Notes: generated by a model from the letters alone, not told the origin. 36,617 nt of DNA from Pseudomonadota bacterium (GCA_022567295.1 JADFHE010000002.1:119982-156598); one strand, 5' to 3'; shown: positions 22,351 through 31,157, counted from the stretch's first letter. A program made the numbers and translations.

Positions 22351-24921
22351 TTGTCCGGATTCACGGTAGGTTTGCTTTGGTTTTTGCTGTTTTTTGGCGG
22401 TGGTATCTTTCTCGCATACCAGCGTATTGACCTTCGTACGTCTACCGTCGCCACGGGTATCGCCGTCGCGGCGTATGTCATTCTCGGCCACGGACACTGG
22501 CTGTGGGACCTGTTTCTGATCGCCGCCTTTGGCGTCATGGTAGTCCCGAACCTGATCGAATTCCGCCGCGAGAAAATAACCAAGCCACTCCTTTCGGTCT
22601 ATCGCAAAATGCTGCCGACAATGTCCGACACTGAGCGCGAAGCGCTCGCAGCCGGTAGCGTCTGGTGGGACGGTGAGCTGTTCTCCGGCATGCCGCAATG
22701 GGACCGCCTGATGTCCTGCCCGGCACCGAAGTTGTCAGATGAAGAACAGGCTTTCCTTGATGGTCCTTGCGAGGAGCTCTGTCGGATGCTCGATGATTGG
22801 GACATCTGTCACAAACGCGCGGACATGCCGAAGGCAGTCTGGGATTACATTATCGAGCAGCGCTTCTTCGCGATGATTATCCCAAAGCAATACGGTGGGC
22901 TCGAATTCTCAGCCTACGCAAACGCGGCGGTCATTACGAAGCTCGCCAGTCGCAGCCCTACAGCCTCGTCAACCGTTGGCGTGCCCAATTCGCTGGGCCC
23001 CGCAGAATTGCTGCTGCACTACGGTACGGACGAGCAGAAGCAACGCTACCTTCCGGGGCTGGCTAACGGCAGCGAGATACCTTGCTTCGCGCTGACATCG
23101 CCACAAGCCGGATCGGACGCTGCTGCTTTGATAGACAGTGGCGTCGTCTGCAAGGGTAAATGGAACGGCAAGACCATTACCGGAATTCGCATGAACTGGA
23201 ACAAGCGCTACATCACGCTGGCGCCGGTTGCCACGGTACTGGGCCTCGCCTTCAAACTGTACGACCCCGATCACCTGATTGGCAATAAGAGCGAATACGG
23301 CATCACGGCCGCACTGATTCCAACAGATACACCGGGAGTTGTAGTCGGACGTCGCCATTACCCGCTGACCATTGCATTCCAGAACGGACCGACATCAGGC
23401 AAAGATGTGTTTGTGCCACTCGATTATATTATCGGCGGTCCGGATATGGCCGGCAAAGGCTGGAAGATGCTGGTTGAACTGCTGGCTGTTGGCCGGGCGA
23501 TTACGCTGCCATCAATCGCTTCGGGCGGCGGACAGGCTGCAAGTTACGCGTCGGGCGCCTACACAATTATCCGTAAACAATTCAACACTTCGATCGCAAA
23601 TTTCGAGGGCGTCGCGGACGCGCTGACCCGGATTGCCGGTCACACCTACATCATGAACGCGGCCGTCGCCGTGACAGCCGGCGCAATCGATCAAGGCGAA
23701 AAACCAGCCGTACCGTCAGCCATCCTCAAATATCACTGCACAGAACTCAGCCGCCAGGTGGCCAATGATGCAATGGACGTTCATGGTGGCAAGGGCGTCA
23801 TGATGGGACCGAACAACTATCTTGGCCGCGCCTACATGGCAACACCCATCGCAATTACCGTTGAGGGCGCGAACATCCTCACGCGCAGCCTGATAATCTA
23901 TGGGCAGGGTGCCATCCGTTGTCATCCGTTCGTACTAAGGGAACTACAGGCTGCTGGTGACGACGATCAGGATCGCGGGCTGATTGAATTTGATAACGCG
24001 CTCTTCGGCCATATTGGCTATGCCATCAGCAATATGGCGCGATCATTCTTTCTCGCACTCACGCACGCGAAGTTCAGTCGCGTTCCACTGAACACGCCCA
24101 CGCGACGCTACTACCAGAACATCAATCGCTATAGCGCTGCATTTGCGCTGGCTTCTGATTTCGCGATGCTGACAATGGGCGGCACACTTAAGAAGCGAGA
24201 GCTGCTGTCCGCGCGGCTCGGCGACATCCTGAGTTCCATGTATCTGGCCTCTGCCGTGCTCAAACATTTTGAAAATCAGGGGCGTCGCGCGACCGATTTG
24301 CCACTCGTCGAGTGGTCGGTACGTGTCTTGATGTATGACGCACAGGAAGCGCTGCATGCATTTCTGCGCAATTTCCCGAACCGCATGGTCGCGACCTTGC
24401 TACGGGTGTTCATTTTCCCTCGCGGCAGAACTTACTCAGCACCATCTGACCAGATTTCCAGAAAGGTCGCGAAGTTGATCACAACGCCGGGCGAGTCTCG
24501 TGAACGGTTGTGCCAGTTGGCCTACACAACACTGGAGCCGGGCAATCCACTGGGCCTGTTACAGGAGGCACTGGAACTGACCAAGGAACATGAACCGGTG
24601 GAGCGTCGCCTGCGGCAGGCGTATAAGGAAGGACTGCTGTCCTCCGACTATCTGGGTGATCAAATCGGTGAAGCCGAGAAGGCACAGGTCATCAGCAAAG
24701 CGGAAGCTCGAAACATGCGCGTGTACCACGAGAAAGTCCTCGCGCTTCTTGCTGTGGATGACTTCGCGCCAGATGAATTGATCCGTCGTCCGGCCAGCGA
24801 GCCCGAACCAAGGGCTGCACCGCCCGCACTGAAAAAGGCGACCAAAAAGGCCACCAGGAAAAAACCAGGCGGCAAAAAGAAGGCATCGAAAAAGAAGGCT
24901 CCGAGCAAGAAAAAAGCCTGA
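22351..24921 (+). CDS. fadE: Acyl-CoA dehydrogenase, FadE type, with lysine-rich C-terminal tail
   Basis: FAD enzyme for the first step of fatty acid beta-oxidation, making trans-2-enoyl-CoA from acyl-CoA. At 856 residues it matches the large FadE group (E. coli 814): two N-terminal membrane segments (about 3-21 and 28-55), acyl-CoA dehydrogenase domains (FALTSPQAGSDA, GKGWKMLVE, DVHGGKGVMMGP), the ITVEGANILTR segment containing the probable catalytic Glu, and a C-terminal DUF1974-like domain. The unusual part is the last 29 residues (about 828-856), made almost only of Lys, Ala, Gly, Pro, Ser, Thr and Arg, like histone H1-type tails. The start is TTG at 22351 with AGAGGTACAGGA upstream; the ATG codons nearby are out of frame or absent. 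It may be co-transcribed with mdh and the following gene. Confidence 0.93.
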   Translation: MSGFTVGLLWFLLFFGGGIFLAYQRIDLRTSTVATGIAVAAYVILGHGHWLWDLFLIAAFGVMVVPNLIEFRREKITKPLLSVYRKMLPTMSDTEREALAAGSVWWDGELFSGMPQWDRLMSCPAPKLSDEEQAFLDGPCEELCRMLDDWDICHKRADMPKAVWDYIIEQRFFAMIIPKQYGGLEFSAYANAAVITKLASRSPTASSTVGVPNSLGPAELLLHYGTDEQKQRYLPGLANGSEIPCFALTSPQAGSDAAALIDSGVVCKGKWNGKTITGIRMNWNKRYITLAPVATVLGLAFKLYDPDHLIGNKSEYGITAALIPTDTPGVVVGRRHYPLTIAFQNGPTSGKDVFVPLDYIIGGPDMAGKGWKMLVELLAVGRAITLPSIASGGGQAASYASGAYTIIRKQFNTSIANFEGVADALTRIAGHTYIMNAAVAVTAGAIDQGEKPAVPSAILKYHCTELSRQVANDAMDVHGGKGVMMGPNNYLGRAYMATPIAITVEGANILTRSLIIYGQGAIRCHPFVLRELQAAGDDDQDRGLIEFDNALFGHIGYAISNMARSFFLALTHAKFSRVPLNTPTRRYYQNINRYSAAFALASDFAMLTMGGTLKKRELLSARLGDILSSMYLASAVLKHFENQGRRATDLPLVEWSVRVLMYDAQEALHAFLRNFPNRMVATLLRVFIFPRGRTYSAPSDQISRKVAKLITTPGESRERLCQLAYTTLEPGNPLGLLQEALELTKEHEPVERRLRQAYKEGLLSSDYLGDQIGEAEKAQVISKAEARNMRVYHEKVLALLAVDDFAPDELIRRPASEPEPRAAPPALKKATKKATRKKPGGKKKASKKKAPSKKKA

Positions 24922-24938
24922 CTATCTGACGCTGCCAT

Positions 24939-26336
24939 ATGACGACCCATGCCGGCCCACTGTTTGAAACAACGTTCCTTGTTGCGGATGAAGCGCAGGT
25001 AGAATTTGCTGACTGGGTCGACCAGGTCGTGCGCTCTTCCCTGGAGCAGCACGGCATCGAAGCTGCTCGCAGCTACCAATCCGATCCGGATGACCAGGGA
25101 CAAATCGTCTGTACTTGCCAGTTTCAAGCTCGCGACGACAACGCGCTGGACGAACTTCTTGACGGGTTTTTCGCCGCTATCGATGCGGATCTTGCTGCGA
25201 AATTCGGTGGCACGGTGCAGGCTGAAAGCCGTACGCTGCGAGAAGACAGTGCTTTGGAACTGCCACTTCATGAAAACCCCAATTGTCTGAATTGTGGTAC
25301 ACGCCTGCGTGGCCAGTACTGCGGCGTCTGCGGTCAGCGCTCACGCGGTCGACTGATCAGCCTGTGGCAGCTATTACGCGAGGCATTTGGAGACTTGCTG
25401 GAGCTCGACTCACGCCTGTGGCGAACGCTGATTCCGCTGCTCACCAAACCTGGCCAGCTGACAAGAGACTATCTGGAGGGTCGGCGCGCCCGTTACATGC
25501 CGCCTTTTCGGACCTACCTGGTCTTAAGCGTTGTCTTTTTTGTGGTTGCATTTTTTGATCCGCGCGATGACCTGGGCTGGTTGTTTGAGCCTGATCCGCC
25601 CTCCACAGCTGAGGAGACGGCCGACCAGGAGCAGCTAGCTGATCAGAGGGCCACAGAGCTGGCGCGTGACCTTGAAGAGCTGGCTGCAGATATTGATGAC
25701 TTCGATGTGCTCAGCGATGAACAAAGAAACAATTTGAAGCAACGCATCATCGCGGCAGAAGGAGCTGAGGACAGTGATTTCGAAATTGATTTCGGTGACG
25801 ACGAAGAGCTGTTCGGCGACTGCAGCAAACCTCTTGAGATGGACGAAGACGTGCCGGAGTGGATCAAGAAACGCCTGACTGCCGAACGATTCAAGCATAT
25901 TTGTGAACAGAACAAAGCGCGAGGCAACGACAATCTGGCCGATGCATTGCTCGACAATATTCCGGTCGCCCTATTCGTATTGTTGCCGCTCATGGCGTTA
26001 GTATTGAAAATCCTGTACCCGCTTTCACGGCGATATTTCGTCGAACACTTGCTATTTTTCCTGCACTTTCACGCGTTCTTTTTCCTCATCCTGATGCTGC
26101 AGATCCTGTTCGTGCGCCTTGTCGGTTCCCTGCGTCTGGATGGTCCAGTCTCGACCTTGATTATCATCGCCGCAGCGTTCTATATACCGGTCTATTTATA
26201 CAAAGCAATGCGCCGGGTTTACGGCCAAGATCATTTGATCACGGTCATCAAATACATCATGCTGGCATGCGCGTACGCGATGGGCGCAACAATCACCATG
26301 ATTGGCGCATTCGCGTTTGCCGTCATTTCGGTGTGA
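24939..26336 (+). CDS. DUF4286-DUF3667 fusion membrane protein
   Basis: Membrane protein of 465 residues joining two domains of unknown function. Residues 1-105 look like DUF4286 (an antibiotic-biosynthesis-monooxygenase-like fold, ending FGGTVQAESRTL). A zinc-ribbon with Cys116, Cys119, Cys128 and Cys131 follows, then the DUF3667 core (LRRDLLEL-like helix, RLWRTLIPLLTKPGQLTRDYLEGRRARYMPPFRTYLVLS at about 160-198). A hydrophobic segment at about 193-205 is followed by a long, strongly acidic stretch (about 210-330), and four further membrane segments to the end. It starts 17 bp after fadE. No function is known for DUF3667. Family names are from memory and not from a search. Confidence 0.8.
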   Translation: MTTHAGPLFETTFLVADEAQVEFADWVDQVVRSSLEQHGIEAARSYQSDPDDQGQIVCTCQFQARDDNALDELLDGFFAAIDADLAAKFGGTVQAESRTLREDSALELPLHENPNCLNCGTRLRGQYCGVCGQRSRGRLISLWQLLREAFGDLLELDSRLWRTLIPLLTKPGQLTRDYLEGRRARYMPPFRTYLVLSVVFFVVAFFDPRDDLGWLFEPDPPSTAEETADQEQLADQRATELARDLEELAADIDDFDVLSDEQRNNLKQRIIAAEGAEDSDFEIDFGDDEELFGDCSKPLEMDEDVPEWIKKRLTAERFKHICEQNKARGNDNLADALLDNIPVALFVLLPLMALVLKILYPLSRRYFVEHLLFFLHFHAFFFLILMLQILFVRLVGSLRLDGPVSTLIIIAAAFYIPVYLYKAMRRVYGQDHLITVIKYIMLACAYAMGATITMIGAFAFAVISV

Positions 26337-26356
26337 CAAATCAAAAGGAAAGAACA

Positions 26357-26833
26357 ATGAATACCCGAATCTGCATATTGGCCATACTGCTCGCGGCGAT
26401 GGCAGCCTGCACTCAGGAGACTGAAGAGCAGGTTGTCGCCGACGCACCGGAGAGCGCCACTGTGCCGGCCATTTTTCCCCGCACCCAGTCAGCTCCAGGC
26501 GCTAGCGTTTTTTTCATAATGCCGGCCGACGGTGCAACTCTCTCCAACCCGGTTATCCTGGAATTCGGAATCGATGGCATGGTTGTCGTCAAGGCTGGCG
26601 ACAATCGGCCGAATTCAGGCCATCACCACTTGTTGATCGACACCGGCCTGCCGGACCTTGGCCTGCCCGTCCCGGCCGATGATCAGCACGTACACTTCGG
26701 CGACGGCAGCACAGCGACCGAAATCACGTTGTCGCCTGGCGAACATCGTCTGCAGATATTGCTGGGCGATTACCTGCATATTCCACATGACCCGCCCGTG
26801 GTGTCGGAACCCATTATAATAACGGTAGAATAA
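26357..26833 (+). CDS. DUF4399-domain lipoprotein
   Basis: Predicted lipoprotein of 158 residues. The N terminus has a signal peptide ending AAMAAC, with Cys18 as the lipidated residue. The mature part has a linker, then a domain matching DUF4399: FFIMPADGATLSNPV, a GHHHLLID stretch, and LSPGEHRLQILLGDYLHIPH, all typical of small envelope proteins with this domain. Several conserved His residues (GHHH, QHVHFG, GEHR, YLHIPH) suggest metal binding, which is inference. The ATG at 26357 follows AAGGAAAG; an upstream in-frame ATG at 26267 lies inside the previous gene. It is the last gene of the run that begins with mdh or fadE. Confidence 0.85.
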   Translation: MNTRICILAILLAAMAACTQETEEQVVADAPESATVPAIFPRTQSAPGASVFFIMPADGATLSNPVILEFGIDGMVVVKAGDNRPNSGHHHLLIDTGLPDLGLPVPADDQHVHFGDGSTATEITLSPGEHRLQILLGDYLHIPHDPPVVSEPIIITVE

Positions 26834-26837
26834 GTAG

Positions 26838-26866
26838 TTGAGCGAAATGCCTGGGCACACTAGAAT
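26838..26866 (+). promoter_or_regulatory. Sigma-70 promoter of the HMG-CoA synthase gene
   Basis: TTGAGC (26838-26843) and TAGAAT (26861-26866) are separated by exactly 17 bp. Transcription would start near 26873, giving a leader of about 18 nt before the ATG. The -10 is embedded in CTAGAATCGCCGG, also found upstream of mdh. Confidence 0.6.
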
Positions 26867-26890
26867 CGCCGGGCCAAGCAGACACCTTTC

Positions 26891-28375
26891 ATGAATCAAT
26901 CCAGCAACCGAAAATCTATCGGAATCAGCGGCCTCGCCGCCTACGTGCCACCGTACCGCGTGTGGCTCGAGGATTGGTGCGACTGGACCAATAACCAATG
27001 GCCGAAGATTCGTGAGGTTGTTGGGCGCAGCTTCCGCGTTCGCGGGCCAAATCACAGCGTCTACACGATGGCGGCCAATGCTGTTATCCGCCTGATTGAC
27101 CAATACGAAGTCGATGCCAGCCGCATAAAATTCCTCGGTCTCGGTACGGAGTCCAGCACCGACAACTCGGCTGGGGCGATCATCATAAAAGGCATGGTGG
27201 ATCAGGCGCTCGAAGCGCGTGGCAAAGCGCCGATTTCGCGCAGCTGTGAGGTTCCGGAATTCAAGCACGCCTGCCTTGGTGGTGTTTATGGAATGAAAGG
27301 GGCAATCAGGCATTTGGCGCTGGACGGGGTCGGCAGCCAGGCGATAGTCGTTTGCGCCGATATAGCCGAGTACGCGCGTGGCAGTTCCGGAGAACCGACA
27401 CAAGGCGCCGGCGCGGTTGCGATGCTGCTGGAAGAGGACCCGCAACTCGCGGTCGTCGACCTGGTTGGCTCCGGCTCGGCGTCAGATTACCGCATCATGG
27501 ATTTTCGCAAGCCGATGCTGCGTTTCTGCGGTCAGGACCGCTCTGAGACACACCAGGTTCAAGACTTTCCCATATTCAACGGCAAGTACTCAACAACCTG
27601 TTATATAGACGAAACTCTGCATGCACTAAATGACATGTATGAAAAGCGCAATCTCAAATCGAGCGAATATCTGCGATCATTGCGCACTTTGTTCCTGCAC
27701 CGGCCGTATCGCCGAATGCCGGAGACAGGTTGGGCCGTCTCCTACCTGTTCGCTCTCGGGCAAGGCAAATCCGAAGACCGGGCGGAACTTGCATCGTATT
27801 GTTACGAGGCGGATGTTGACATCGAAGCCGTACTGGCAGAAATGGTCAGCAAACCCGAAGTGGCGAAACTGGCCGAACCCGAGCGCCTTCAGTTCGAAGT
27901 CTATCCACTGACGATGGCCGTATTGAGAGCCTTCCGCGCTTCACGACACTACCGTAGAGAAATTCTGGATAAGTTGCGGCTAGGCAGCGACACCATGCTG
28001 GACTTGGGCAACCTTTATACTGCCGCCCTGCCTGCGTGGATGGCTGCCGGTTTCGAACAGGCCCTGGACGAAGATTCATTGTCAGCCGGAGAAGAAGTGT
28101 TGACGTTGGGCTATGGCAGTGGTGATGCAGCCGAAGTCATTCCCTTCTTCATGGCGGAACGCTGGCGTGAAGCCGCCGCAAAAATTCACTTTGCCGATGC
28201 CATGGAGCTGACGCTCGACCTGGATCGCCAACAGTACGAGGCACTGCACGACGGTCGGCACGTGCAGAATCTCGATTACGTCGCGCGAAATGAGTTTGTC
28301 ATTGATCGCGTTGGCACAAGCGTCGACCGCCACTTCACCGATCTGGGTATCGAGTACTACCGTTATATCGCGTAG
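26891..28375 (+). CDS. Hydroxymethylglutaryl-CoA synthase
   Basis: Condenses acetyl-CoA with acetoacetyl-CoA to HMG-CoA, the first committed step of the mevalonate pathway. The 494-residue protein has a thiolase-like fold with the expected triad: Glu87 in GTESSTDNSAG, nucleophile Cys128 in HACLGGVYGM, and His270 in LFLHRPYRRMP. It is longer than typical bacterial HMG-CoA synthases (about 390) because the C-terminal region is extended. Its surrounding genes encode the rest of the pathway. It is transcribed toward the mevalonate operon and overlaps the end of the isomerase gene by 13 bp. The ribosome site is weak. An acetoacetyl-CoA thiolase gene is not in the window. Confidence 0.93.
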   Translation: MNQSSNRKSIGISGLAAYVPPYRVWLEDWCDWTNNQWPKIREVVGRSFRVRGPNHSVYTMAANAVIRLIDQYEVDASRIKFLGLGTESSTDNSAGAIIIKGMVDQALEARGKAPISRSCEVPEFKHACLGGVYGMKGAIRHLALDGVGSQAIVVCADIAEYARGSSGEPTQGAGAVAMLLEEDPQLAVVDLVGSGSASDYRIMDFRKPMLRFCGQDRSETHQVQDFPIFNGKYSTTCYIDETLHALNDMYEKRNLKSSEYLRSLRTLFLHRPYRRMPETGWAVSYLFALGQGKSEDRAELASYCYEADVDIEAVLAEMVSKPEVAKLAEPERLQFEVYPLTMAVLRAFRASRHYRREILDKLRLGSDTMLDLGNLYTAALPAWMAAGFEQALDEDSLSAGEEVLTLGYGSGDAAEVIPFFMAERWREAAAKIHFADAMELTLDLDRQQYEALHDGRHVQNLDYVARNEFVIDRVGTSVDRHFTDLGIEYYRYIA

Positions 28376-28923
28376 CGTGCCAGTGGCTCAGCGTATTCCC
28401 GCTGCAATACACGCCACTCCTGTTTAAACCACGGTGTGAACTGTTGCGGCTGATTCGCAAACTCGCGGTCGAGGTCAACACTCGAGAGAAAACGAATACT
28501 TTCTATTTCACTATCATTGGGCCGTACATCGCCGCCGACTTTACCAAGATAAACATGGCACAGTTCGTTTTCCGATCCCGCCTCACTGAACTCTGCCTGA
28601 TAACGAAAGTGATACACGTACTCGAGTTCTGCAACAATATTGAGCTCCTCCTGCAGGCGCCTCATCATCGCTATTTGAAGGGTTTCGCCGCGCCGCGGGT
28701 GGCTGCAACAACTGTTCGACCAAAATTCCGGCCACAGACGTTTATCTTTTCCGCGCTGCTGCAATAGCAACTCGCCGTCATCATTAAAGAGAAATAACGA
28801 AAAAGCGCGATGCAACACGCCGGTGCCGTCGTGGCAATCAGCCTTCGATCGATAACCAATTTCATTGTCTCGATCATCAACGAGTATCAGCTGTTCGTTT
28901 TCCGACGACACGAATCGATGCAC
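28363..28923 (-). CDS. idi: Type I isopentenyl-diphosphate delta-isomerase
   Basis: Interconverts IPP and DMAPP, needed because the mevalonate route yields only IPP. The 186-residue protein fits the 182 of E. coli Idi and has a Nudix-type fold: catalytic Cys73 in NSCCSHP, a Nudix-like GETLQIAMMRRLQEEL (79-94), and a conserved Glu in SENELCHVYLG (about 117-127). The start is a GTG at 28923, five bases after the stop of the reductase-kinase gene, with a GAG-containing site inside that gene's end; the longer in-frame reading to 29022 would overlap the upstream gene by 94 bases. It is the last gene of the operon; its 3' end overlaps the convergent HMG-CoA synthase gene by 13 bp. Confidence 0.92.
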   Translation of the reverse strand: MHRFVSSENEQLILVDDRDNEIGYRSKADCHDGTGVLHRAFSLFLFNDDGELLLQQRGKDKRLWPEFWSNSCCSHPRRGETLQIAMMRRLQEELNIVAELEYVYHFRYQAEFSEAGSENELCHVYLGKVGGDVRPNDSEIESIRFLSSVDLDREFANQPQQFTPWFKQEWRVLQREYAEPLARYAI

Positions 28924-28928
28924 GTCTT

Positions 28929-31157
28929 TCAACTCGCGGTTGCTCTGGAAATTGTCGCTCGCAATGTACTGTAGCCGGCCTGATGGAGCGCCGAGCGTAC
29001 CTGATCCTCTGCCCCCGGGCAAAGAGCAACGATCGAGCCTCCGCCGCCGGCACCCGTTAGTTTTGCACCTACGGCGCCGCTCTGACGCGCGATCGTAACC
29101 ATATTTTCAAGGTCTGGCGTGGACACCTGTATTGCGTTCAGCAGACCATGACAAATATTCATCATCCGACCTAGCTCGCCGTATTGCTGCGCCTCCAGCG
29201 CATCCGCGCCTGCAACGCTGATATCATCAATCTGATCGAAGATCGCGTTGTAGCGTCGCGGATTCTGGTCGTATCGCGACCTGACTCCTGCCACCTGTTC
29301 GCGCGTCGGTCCGCTATCGTGACTGAAGCCGATGACTATCGGCGGCGCTTCCTTCAGTCTTAGCGACCGAATGTCCAGGGCACCGGAATTGCGAAACAAC
29401 ATGGGGTTGCCGTGACAGGAAACTGTGTTATCAACACCTGACGTAGTTCCGTGTGCCAATTTCTCGCACTCATATGCGACGTCATTGACCTCGCTGTCAT
29501 CGAGATTTATAGCCATGCAGCGCGCTATTGCACGAGTAATCGCAACGGCAATCGCGGCCGAAGACCCCAGCCCCATGCCGCGCGGCAAACTGGAGTTCAC
29601 TTTGATTGTGAAGTTTGATCGCTCGACGTCGAGTTTTTGAATAATCAGGTTGATGGTCGCATCGACGCCGTACGTGCTGTCGCGATCAACGCGATCATAG
29701 ATACCCCATTCGGGCACTGCAAACGACGTACTGTTGTCCGCGAGCGCAACAGCCGCTTGTACTGCATCAGGAATTGGCACCGCAAGGGCGTGACGACCGT
29801 AGACGACAGCGTGTTCACCAGCCAGAATAACTTTGCCTGCAGCCTTGGCAACGACCGCGTTGTCGTCCATCTGAAAAACGTCGTATTCCGCGAGAATTTC
29901 CACCGCTTTCCAGTCTTTCACTTCGCCGCTCTCGACCAGCTTGTCGACAACTTCATCCAATCGCTCGTCAGGCGTTCCCGCAGCACTTGCAACACTGCGG
30001 GCGTGCAACCGCATGTGAGCCTTCTGGATGCCGCCAGTCACCAATGCCCGTAGCGCGGCAAAATTCTGCGCCAAACCAACTGCCGCCATCAGCTCCCCCA
30101 GTTGCTGCGCCGTTTTCACTGCCGCGATAGCGAGCCCCAAGGTCGCCGCGGAATTCGATGCGATGGTTCCGCCGACGATGCCCGTTTTCAACGGGACGTT
30201 GATTTCACCGACCAGATCGCCATTGGTTCCTACTGACCACCGGGTAAGGGCCGTGTAACGGCCATCCCGGGCGGCATACGCATGCGCTGCGGCTTCAATC
30301 GCTCGCCAATCGTTGCCGGTTGCAATAGCAAGAGCGTCAATGCCGTTCATTACGCCCTTATTGTGCGTCGCTGCGCGATGCGGGTCGACGATCGCGATTT
30401 CATTGGCCAGCACGATACGGTCCCGAACTTCATCCCCTGTCATCGCTCCCGCCGCCAGCACTTTGGCTGCGTATCGAACAGTTGCCGTCACAACAGACCG
30501 GTCGGCGAGATTGGATAATATTCGCAGCGCGATATCGCCGCAGCAGAGGTCAGCGATTTTCGGCGCGATCGATTCACAGATAGCATTAACCATATTGGCA
30601 CCCATCGCATCGCAGGTGTCGACCAAAACGTGGACGACGATGAGCTCTGCGCCGTCCGTCAGCTGCAACGCGCGGACTTCGATAGCGCGAACGCCACCGC
30701 CGCGTTTTTTGAGACGCGGATGCACGTCGTCCGCCAAATCGAGCAATTCATCGTTAGCGACATCGAGTGCTGCTAGTGACGACTCTATGTCCGTGACGCC
30801 CACAACATGAATCTGTCCAGCGAGCAACGACTCGTTAGCCGTCGCCGAAAATCCACCGCTGTCTCTGGCCAATAAAGCTGCACTACTGAGCGCGGCAACG
30901 ACCGAGGGTTCCTCTACGACGAGCGGAACGATGAACTCTCGACCGTTCACGATAAAGTTCGGCGCTATTGCAAGCGGCAATCCGAATACGCCGACGACGT
31001 TTTCGATAATCTTGTCGGCCGCAATAGCGGACATCACCTGCTGCCCGGTTCGCAATTGACGGGCTTGGTCTGAGGACAACCACCCCAGGCGTTCCAGCTC
31101 GACTAACCGCTCGGACACACTGAGCCTGTACAATCCTGTAATACGCGAATCGGTCAT
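28929..31157 (-). CDS. Bifunctional HMG-CoA reductase (class II) - mevalonate kinase fusion
   Basis: One 742-residue polypeptide with two consecutive pathway activities. Residues 1-428 form a soluble class II HMG-CoA reductase: substrate motif ENVVG (52-56), Glu83 in VEEPS, DAMGANMVN (183-191), Lys267 in HNKGVMNGID, Asp283 in ATGNDW and His381 in QKAHMRLHAR. These catalytic residues have the same numbers as in the Pseudomonas mevalonii enzyme as I remember it. Residues about 432-742 form a GHMP mevalonate kinase: KAAGKVILAGEHAVVYG (438-454), LPRGMGLGSSAAIAV (524-538), catalytic Asp576 in SGVDNTV, and KLTGAGGGGSIVAL (699-712). The reading frame is continuous with no stop, internal start or linker bias. 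It makes mevalonate from HMG-CoA and then mevalonate 5-phosphate. It overlaps the phosphomevalonate kinase gene by four bases. Confidence 0.95.
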   Translation of the reverse strand: MTDSRITGLYRLSVSERLVELERLGWLSSDQARQLRTGQQVMSAIAADKIIENVVGVFGLPLAIAPNFIVNGREFIVPLVVEEPSVVAALSSAALLARDSGGFSATANESLLAGQIHVVGVTDIESSLAALDVANDELLDLADDVHPRLKKRGGGVRAIEVRALQLTDGAELIVVHVLVDTCDAMGANMVNAICESIAPKIADLCCGDIALRILSNLADRSVVTATVRYAAKVLAAGAMTGDEVRDRIVLANEIAIVDPHRAATHNKGVMNGIDALAIATGNDWRAIEAAAHAYAARDGRYTALTRWSVGTNGDLVGEINVPLKTGIVGGTIASNSAATLGLAIAAVKTAQQLGELMAAVGLAQNFAALRALVTGGIQKAHMRLHARSVASAAGTPDERLDEVVDKLVESGEVKDWKAVEILAEYDVFQMDDNAVVAKAAGKVILAGEHAVVYGRHALAVPIPDAVQAAVALADNSTSFAVPEWGIYDRVDRDSTYGVDATINLIIQKLDVERSNFTIKVNSSLPRGMGLGSSAAIAVAITRAIARCMAINLDDSEVNDVAYECEKLAHGTTSGVDNTVSCHGNPMLFRNSGALDIRSLRLKEAPPIVIGFSHDSGPTREQVAGVRSRYDQNPRRYNAIFDQIDDISVAGADALEAQQYGELGRMMNICHGLLNAIQVSTPDLENMVTIARQSGAVGAKLTGAGGGGSIVALCPGAEDQVRSALHQAGYSTLRATISRATAS

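Noticed and set aside
29637..30810. Two long frames (138 and 165 residues) opposite the reductase-kinase gene
   Set aside because: Antisense to conserved catalytic domains; the composition follows the opposite strand and no domain is visible.
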